Shown: in pieces, positions 57,591 to 64,000 of the stretch | Layout of the letters: each line of letters starts with the position of its first letter | How positions within the stretch are numbered: position 1 is the first letter of the stretch | Made by a program: the position numbers and the translations under genes | NCBI GenBank assembly: GCA_963971305.1 | Contig: OZ020313.1 | Span: forward strand, 52,586,203 to 52,650,202 | DNA: 64,000 nt | Source of the DNA: Arcuatula senhousia | Taxonomy: Eukaryota; Mollusca; Bivalvia; Mytilida; Mytilidae | Reading direction: 5' to 3' | The notes under the pieces: generated by a model | The model's input: only the letters and a program-made list of their open reading frames with translations | What the model was told of the DNA's origin: nothing | The model's database searches: none

Positions 57591-57816
57591 TTGTCATTCT
57601 GTGTTAACTGTTTTATGTCAAGAATTGGGTCTTTCGTTGATGATTTAGGGATTGGTTTTGAAACTTTTGTATTGTATTATAAGTCTTGGGCCAATGCAAG
57701 ACGGTAAGCAGTGACCTATGGTCATGTTGAAGACGGCTTGCTGTTTTCCGTTGTGATTTTTTGCATTGCTGTTTGCTATGTTTGTTGTGTCTGGTAAAGG
57801 AAGACAAAACAACACC

Positions 57817-58409
57817 CTATGACAAACCAACATCTGCACTCATCTGAGAGATCGAAATCCCATATTTGTCTATAAGTGCATGATGTCTTCCGTAAAATTT
57901 CTTGAGTGAAGACAGCAACCGAGAAGCAACATAACCCTGTGTGAGCAATTTTTGCGTCAGACGTGTCGTTCTGCTAAGGAATTCGATGTAAGTCCCGCAC
58001 GCTCTGGAGTAACGAATCAATTGTGATACGTAAACTCCATAAGCTGGAGCGGACGGAATGTTGCTCCACAAGAAGGAAAGTTGACGATTGGAAAGTTGAA
58101 GTCATCACGTTTGTCATAGAGCCTTGTTGAAAGTCTTCCTTGAGAGTCAATTGCGAGATGTAGATAGAGGAACGGAATTAAAGTGTTGCGGAAAAAATTA
58201 AGTTTTCGGTAAACATGAAGTAGATGTCTGATTGTGTCCATATGAAGCTTGTCACTAAATAAGAACGACCTAGGACTTATAGTGGATGAGTTATTGGTAA
58301 AAAAGAGCGAGACGGAACAAGGGAACCACCACATAAGACTATAAGTGGAACGACCAACAACAGCAAACAAACAAAAAACACACCGAAGCAACAAAATTAC
58401 AATCAGCAA
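57817..58409 (-). pseudogene. RT-element C-terminal fragment, copy 2, frameshifted
   Basis: Minus strand. A first frame (58017-58409) includes LHLAIDSQGRLSTRLYDKRD and DFNFPIVNFP. The reading then shifts to another frame (57817-58071) with SNIPSAPAYGVYVSQLIRYS through SQMSADVGLS. Together they correspond to the end of an RT protein with at least one frameshift near 58070, and no catalytic YxDD survives upstream. Confidence 0.72.
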
Positions 58410-58420
58410 CGCCGACTCGA

Positions 58421-61129
58421 GTCAAGACGAGAGTTACTAGTAATTCAGGTGCTCCAGAGATGAACCAGCATCGTTTCGAAATTATTTGGAAAAAAATCGT
58501 TTGACGAATCGGACAAAATGACAACGTTACAATACCAACAAGAAAATCTGAATTTATATAGAAATGGATCTGTTATTTATGCAAGTTATTTGAACTAAAA
58601 TAGCTTATTTTCCTGAAGCTAGTTTCCAGTAAATAGGGCTAGGTTGACATAGATTATATATATATAAAATGGTAGTACCTACAACATGAACGGCGTTCGA
58701 AGAGCGTTGAATCTTAAATATAACGTATTTTACTAGTATTTGTCGTTAACTTTACTTTTCGAATGAATGAAAAACAAAAACAAAAAACACAAGGAGCAGA
58801 AAACATAAAAGACAAGTACAAACAAAAGCTTTGTCAAAGATTCCTGGCTTAGGACAGAATACTCGTCAAAATAACTCCAAAACATCATAATTTACGAGTC
58901 CAATTTTTAAAACCAAAGGGGTGACCCCGTCTTAATACAGTATGGCCGACCTTAAGTAGAGCCAATGTGTCTATGGACGAAGTGTCCGTGTCCAAAGTCA
59001 TAGTATGGACAAAGTGTCCCGAAAGTGGATCCGAACCAGGCTGTGGTTAACGCGAGAAATCTTAAGGTATTCCAATAAATTTATGATTCATGATATTAAG
59101 ATATGAGGAAGTTGTAGAAAACAGTATTTCCCATTGTTCTTATCGTTGTTAAAACATGTAAAAATCACTGTAATCAATTTTACTGTCTTAAGATTTCCCG
59201 CCTAAACCATCGCCGGCACTACCCCGTGAAGAATAACATGCCGTAGCTTTACTCACATGCATATATTTAACAAAACCCAACAAAAAAGCTTGAGAATAAG
59301 ACTTTCGGCCGCGATTTTGATGCCTGATTTCTATCTCTGACATAATAATCAAATAATCAATGCTTACATTTGTAGGATTGTTTTCTTTTAAGAATGATAT
59401 AGCGAAGTTACCATAATCATTAACCCGAGTTACGATAATCCTTCTTTTAAAAATATTCGAGTCACGACGATCTTGCCACATTTTTCTGTTGTGGATTTCT
59501 CCCGAACGGATGAATATGGATTCAAATCATATTAAAAGTAAATAGCTAGTTAAAAGATCTTTGCAATGGCAAAGTGTGGCCGTGTGTCGTTGTGTATTTG
59601 TTTTATTAAAATTTTGAATTTATCAATTCAAACATCAATTCAAAATTTTAATAAAACATATTTAATGAATAAAAAGGGGATGTTTATTTTACGGGGGTTT
59701 CCCGTCGCCATATTGGGATCGTCGTAATTCCAGTTACGATAATCCGCTTGTCGACAGTGAAATAGGCCACCTGATTAAACTGGATAGGACTTTCTATAAA
59801 GAGAATTGCAAAAGTTGGATGACTAACGCTTTCTAAAAATAGAATGTTGACTGACAGACTAAGCCTTTCTAAAAATAGATTTGTATTCTAAATGAAAAAA
59901 AAATCATATTAAAGGAATAACTGTATGTACTGGAACTTGTTTTATTTGTACTAATCAATACTAAATTAACAATAATATTCTGCTAGCATATTAATTAAAA
60001 ATAATAAATTTGTAGAAAATTAATTAATTAGATTTTTATTTTATTTTGCATGTATCTTCAACATGGAAGATGCAATGTCGACATATTACAATAATGAAGT
60101 ATTTACTACCTATTATAAAGAAAAAGGCAGCGATACTACAATTAGGTCGTTTGTTTCCGTCGTATCTATATTTACAAAAGCTCTTTGCAATGTACATACT
60201 TTCACTTTTCACTCGGGGGCTATATTCGGATTCTCAATCTTCGGATTTCCATCAAGACAATATGGCCGCGACCAGTAGATTATGTGTTCCGCTTCGGATT
60301 ATATTTTAGTCAGTGTAGCATATCTTGCGTAGCTTTAGCGTAATGGATATTTGATTTTGGATTGCGAAAATTATTTACTTAATTGAATAAAGTTTAAAGG
60401 ACAAAAATACTATTCGGACACCAAAAATAAGTTAAATCTTTCAAAAAAGTTGTACACAGCATCTTCGATTTTCATGCTTTTATGTGGCGGTGTTTAAAAG
60501 CAACAATGCGATTCAACTAGATCATGTAGCGTACATGGCGTAGTCACTTTATCAGGTTGTGCACATGTTTAAGCGTACTTTCTTATAAATTTTTGACTGC
60601 AAAATGTTAATTCATTGAATAAAGTGTATTATCACAGACAGAAATAATGCTTATGCAAAATAGGTCAATCAGACACACACAATTCAAGCATTTTATTGAC
60701 TTTTAGAAAATGACAAAATAGCCACATTGGGTCATTCGTCTGTCTTGATCTAGGTCATTTTAATAGGGATAAATAATTTTATCTATTTCTCACAAAGCTA
60801 TTGCGGGATCCGGAAAAATAAACTTATTTGTCACAAGTTATTGGTTGTTCGAAAATGTTATCAATGCTTGATAATTTTGTCGATTCACCACACAGAGACC
60901 AATGTCGCCACAACTACAAACATGTCAGAAAATAATTTTAACTGTGCAGAACCACAGGGGCTTGGATTATAGAGTAGGAGGGGGGGGGCGACTTAAAAGT
61001 CAATATAAATGACCAGAATCCAAGCCCCTGTGTGCGGAACATGGATTGCAACGTTCGTGTATAAGTTTGCTTTAGTCTATATCATAAAGGGAGGGACAAT
61101 CTTTGAATAGATGACAATCAAAAATATTT
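58421..61129. other. Unassigned DNA, possible intergenic region
   Basis: Holds the AT-rich hairpin at 59600 and a few open frames of 60-100 codons without recognisable domains (for example 59188-59481 minus). It is less repeat-dense than the rest of the window. Confidence 0.45.
59600..59657. repeat. Perfect 20-bp inverted repeat
   Basis: Arms 59600-59619 and 59638-59657 (GTTTTATTAAAATTTTGAAT and complement) with an 18-nt loop. AT-rich. Confidence 0.85.
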
Positions 61130-61298
61130 GAGCAGTGGCGGATCCGGGGGGGGGGGGGTTCCGAGATTGGAATTTTCCTCCTTTCCGACAAAAATTTCGC
61201 AAGTAACGTCTGGAACCAACCCCTTTTCGTCCTTCGTCCACAGCGGAATTTATGTGGACCAACCCCTTTCAAAAATTTCTGGATCTGGCCCTGTTTCA
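61130..61298 (+). repeat. Short dispersed-repeat remnant
   Basis: Begins GCAGTGGCGGATCCGGGG, a signature I recall as common at repeat ends in molluscs, and ends CTGGATCTGGCCCTG. It immediately precedes the 36-bp-arm hairpin. Confidence 0.45.
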
Positions 61299-61299
61299 T

Positions 61300-61377
61300 C
61301 GTCGGATACCCACTGGCGATTGCACTACGCTTCTCTACGTTGAGAAGCGTAGTGCAATCGCCAGTGGGTATCCGACG
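61300..61377. repeat. Perfect hairpin, 36-bp arms
   Basis: Arms 61300-61335 and 61342-61377 pair perfectly around a 6-nt loop (TACGTT). CTGGCCCTGTTT occurs on both sides (about 61286 and 61378). It could be a foldback insertion, a repair product or an assembly artefact. Confidence 0.9.
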
Positions 61378-61389
61378 CTGGCCCTGTTT

Positions 61390-63164
61390 GAGTTGTAATA
61401 TAATTTATTGCTATATTGGACGTTAAAAATTTAAAGGCATACATGTACATTGCAAATGTTCATATAGAGATCTACAATTGGGTTTAAACTTATTTCATAT
61501 AATATTATATACTTCAAAATCATAGGCTGATCTGACAAATGATAACCATTAAAGTAGACGATAATTAGATGTGGAATAATTGTACGCCACACAACCAACA
61601 TAAAGAAACGTGAATTTTAAAAATCACAATGGAAAACAGCCAACAGTCTTCAGCATGACCATAAGTCGCTGCTGACCCAAGACTAAAAATACAAAAGAGG
61701 AAGAGTCCAGTTTCCTTTTTGGTCACACTTAGAAAAAAAGTCAAAATAACAATGTACAATTTTTTATACATCTCCGCATGCTTGGAATGCAACTAAATGT
61801 TGAAAATAATAATATTATAAAACGAAAATTATAAAAATTTCTAGGCACAAAATATATGTTTGATTTTCTTCTTCGGTATTCCCAGAATCCCGTTGGTAGC
61901 TTTTGTTCTCAGAATAATTTGAAGATTGAAACCTTTTTACACTTTAACATTAAGCTGATTTAAAAGTATATATGAACAACAGACTGTGACATCTTTGATC
62001 CAATGGAGACTTTTGTACAGCTCGATGAGCTGAAGGTTTAAGCAAGCAACAGCTTTTCTCTATCTGCAATAGCTTCCTATTTCCTCCACTAACATAACCA
62101 AACTTTGATGCAGTTATTTTAAACTAAATAGGAGATAGTACAATGCTTATACTGGATCTAAAAACAAATAATGTTTAGGATAAACACTTACATGACTTAG
62201 ATTCATCGACATGGCTTAATTTTAGATCGATTTTATAGTATGTGTACAGCAAAGGCTACATATAGAATTCAACAATAAACTTTAGCAGGACCTAGAAATA
62301 ATAAAGTCTTTTTTATGTTACTAAAGCAGACCTTTGCTTTTTGTGTCCATAGCCGCTTGCTAGGCAATATGCATTAGAGTCCACACTTGTATAATAAAAC
62401 AATTAAAGCGTGTTACATTTCGGTTAATACATGTTTTTATCAACTCAGAAAAAGCTAGTTTTTCTTGGTTTGTATCGACCTCACCAATTTTATATACAGA
62501 TCAATGGTAGAATTAACGGAGATGTATAATCTATGGAAACTTGAAAGCTGGTTTTGATGCTTTATTTCAACAATTATAAATATTAAATTGTACCTATAGT
62601 TACTTAACTGCTCAAATATAACCCGACTGCCAATTCTTCGTAACCCTAACATTTTTATGAATAGATCGAAGATAATGAGATGTGGAATAAGTGTACGCAA
62701 AACAACCTTCATTATAAACGAAAATTTAAAAAAGATCAACAACGAAAATCAGCCAACATCCCGTCAATGTGACCAGCGGTCGATGCTCGCTGTTTTGTAT
62801 ATGGCCTTGCATTGAAAATAAATTACAAATGATTCAAGCCCAATCATAAGGTGCCAATAAAAAACCCTCTTCTTGACAAAAAGCAAAGAACATAAATTCG
62901 ACAAATACAAACATCAGCTTTGATAAAGATTCCTGGCTTTTAGTGTAGGCCGGCTTCAGTCTATGAGGCAGCACTCTTATCTCAATCTTTATCAGCTAAA
63001 TCAGTAACCTCTCAGCATGATGGCCATAAAGACAGTGAAAGTTAAACATTAGAATGATTTTAATTTAAATACTTGTACACTGTCAACTTCAAAGTGATGT
63101 TTGAAATCTTGTAAATTTTTTTTTTCATTTTTGTGAAGAAAATTCTGAAACATGATATACGCTA
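61390..63164. other. Unassigned DNA with repeat scraps
   Basis: Contains a family A scrap (61984-62072) and RT-element scraps near 61650 and 62885. GAGATGTGGAATAAGTGTACGC occurs near 62680 and a similar phrase near 61568, an unclassified dispersed repeat. Confidence 0.45.
61984..62072 (+). repeat. Family A fragment
   Basis: About half a unit, ending abruptly in CTCTATCTGCAATAG. Confidence 0.75.
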
Positions 63165-63690
63165 GTTTACGTATCACAATTGATTCGTTATTCCAGAGCA
63201 TGTTGGGAGTACAACGACTTCCTTGATAGAGCTACACGGCTGACAAGCAAATTGTTAACACAGGGGTACGTTGCTCCCAGGTTGTTGTCATCACTCAAGA
63301 AATTTTACGGACGACATCATGTGCTTGTATGCAAATACGGGATTTCTATCTCTCAGATGAGCACATATTTTGGTTTGACATAGAGTTTTGTAATGTCATC
63401 CTTTCCGGATTTGACCAACACTTAATCGATCTTTGGCAACGTGACGGGTGTGCTATAGCAAGCAGGAACTGCTTACTCTTCCGGAGCACCTGAGTTCACT
63501 CTCGTTTCGACTTGAGTTCGCGTTGCTGAATGCGGTTTTGTTGTTATGTGTGTGTTTTTTATGTTGTTATGTGGTTTGTTTTGTTGTGATGATTTTTTGT
63601 CTGCCGGTTTTCTCTTTGTCTTCACGGTTTTATGATACTGATTACCCCTTTTGTACACCTTTGCTTCTTTCATGTGCACCATAGGGTTTT
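63165..63690 (+). pseudogene. RT-element C-terminal fragment, copy 3
   Basis: Reads IRYSRACWEYNDFLDRATRL, TSKLLTQGYVAPRLLSSLKK and FYGRHHVLVCKYGISISQM before a stop. The 3' flank matches 21216-21505. A retroelement terminal block follows at 63788. Confidence 0.65.
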
Positions 63691-63787
63691 TGGTCAAGGA
63701 ACTCAACTGGGTGTTGATATATTTATAACTAATTTTAAGTGATCAGAGATAAGAAAACTAGCATCCATCTAGCTTATTTCATAGACT

Positions 63788-64000
63788 GGGCTTAGGACAG
63801 GCACATTTCGCGCGGGGTTAATTAAACTACGTTTTTGGGTCCAACATTCCCCCTTTTGATAATCAATAACAAAGCACAAACTAACACAGTTAAAATCAAA
63901 TCCATAGAAGTCAACAAGAGAGAACCGGAGACAATAGGACAAGAAAATAACAAGACGTAACGATACTCTCTTGAAAACAATCCAAGTTACTGACAGCTAG
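63788..64000 (+). mobile_element. 3' terminal block of the RT element (cut by window end)
   Basis: GGCTTAGGACAGGCACATTT, GGGGTTAATTAAACTACG, CATTCCCCCTTTTGATAAT and AACAAGAGAGAACC. Similar blocks lie at 49497-49735 and, inverted, at 57350-57590. Two of the three follow an RT fragment at a distance of 100-250 bp, so I read this as the 3' part of the same element. Confidence 0.6.

Noticed and set aside
59188..59481. 97-codon minus-strand frame as a gene
   Set aside because: No domain, no clear splice sites and no neighbouring exon; left as unassigned.

Overview
The window looks like animal (eukaryotic) genomic DNA, most likely from a bivalve mollusc. It is AT-rich, has short exons with GT-AG junctions in long introns, and is crowded with non-autonomous elements that carry internal tandem repeats next to GACGGACGGAC-type microsatellites, a build I associate with bivalve genomes. 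The species assignment is inference. No bacterial gene, CRISPR array, rRNA or free-standing tRNA was seen.

The only host gene I can assemble runs on the minus strand. Eight phase-compatible coding exons between 37757 and 9131 encode a nuclear receptor: two C4 zinc fingers with a CEGCKG P-box (exons 1-2), a 1700-nt exon holding the C-terminal extension and a very long Pro/Ser-rich hinge (exon 3), and a ligand-binding domain (exons 3-7). The terminal exon (9131-9165) is tentative, and no clear AF-2 helix 12 was found. Possible 5' noncoding exons lie at 43751, 50126 and 55539, with a perfect CRE at 55697.

The intron between exons 2 and 3 holds an apparently intact DIRS-type tyrosine-recombinase retrotransposon (about 30154-34980, minus strand). 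It has a Gag-like ORF with an RG-rich tail, an RT/RNase H ORF with a DIRS-type C-terminal region, and a tyrosine recombinase ORF overlapping the previous one by 364 nt. An A AAA AAC heptamer sits in the Gag frame exactly where a -1 shift would enter the RT frame. The 3' side has a 37-bp inverted terminal repeat and a perfect 88-bp hairpin.

Most remaining DNA is repeats. At least eight unrelated-looking families (called A-G and I here) share one grammar: a short 5' hairpin, a motif X, an array of roughly 150-210-bp units, usually a microsatellite, and a 3' hairpin whose right arm complements X. This fits Helentron-like non-autonomous elements, and pairing changes are compensated between copies. 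Several are nested: A in D, C in A, C in a MITE, G in A. MITEs, LINE tails, a tRNA-derived SINE and three copies of an RT C-terminal fragment fill the rest.

The most unusual observation is that tandem repeats have grown out of the receptor gene's own splice junctions: about 18 consensus 5' splice sites downstream of exon 2, about ten extra 3' splice sites upstream of exon 7, and smaller duplications at the exon 2 acceptor and the 5' UTR acceptor.
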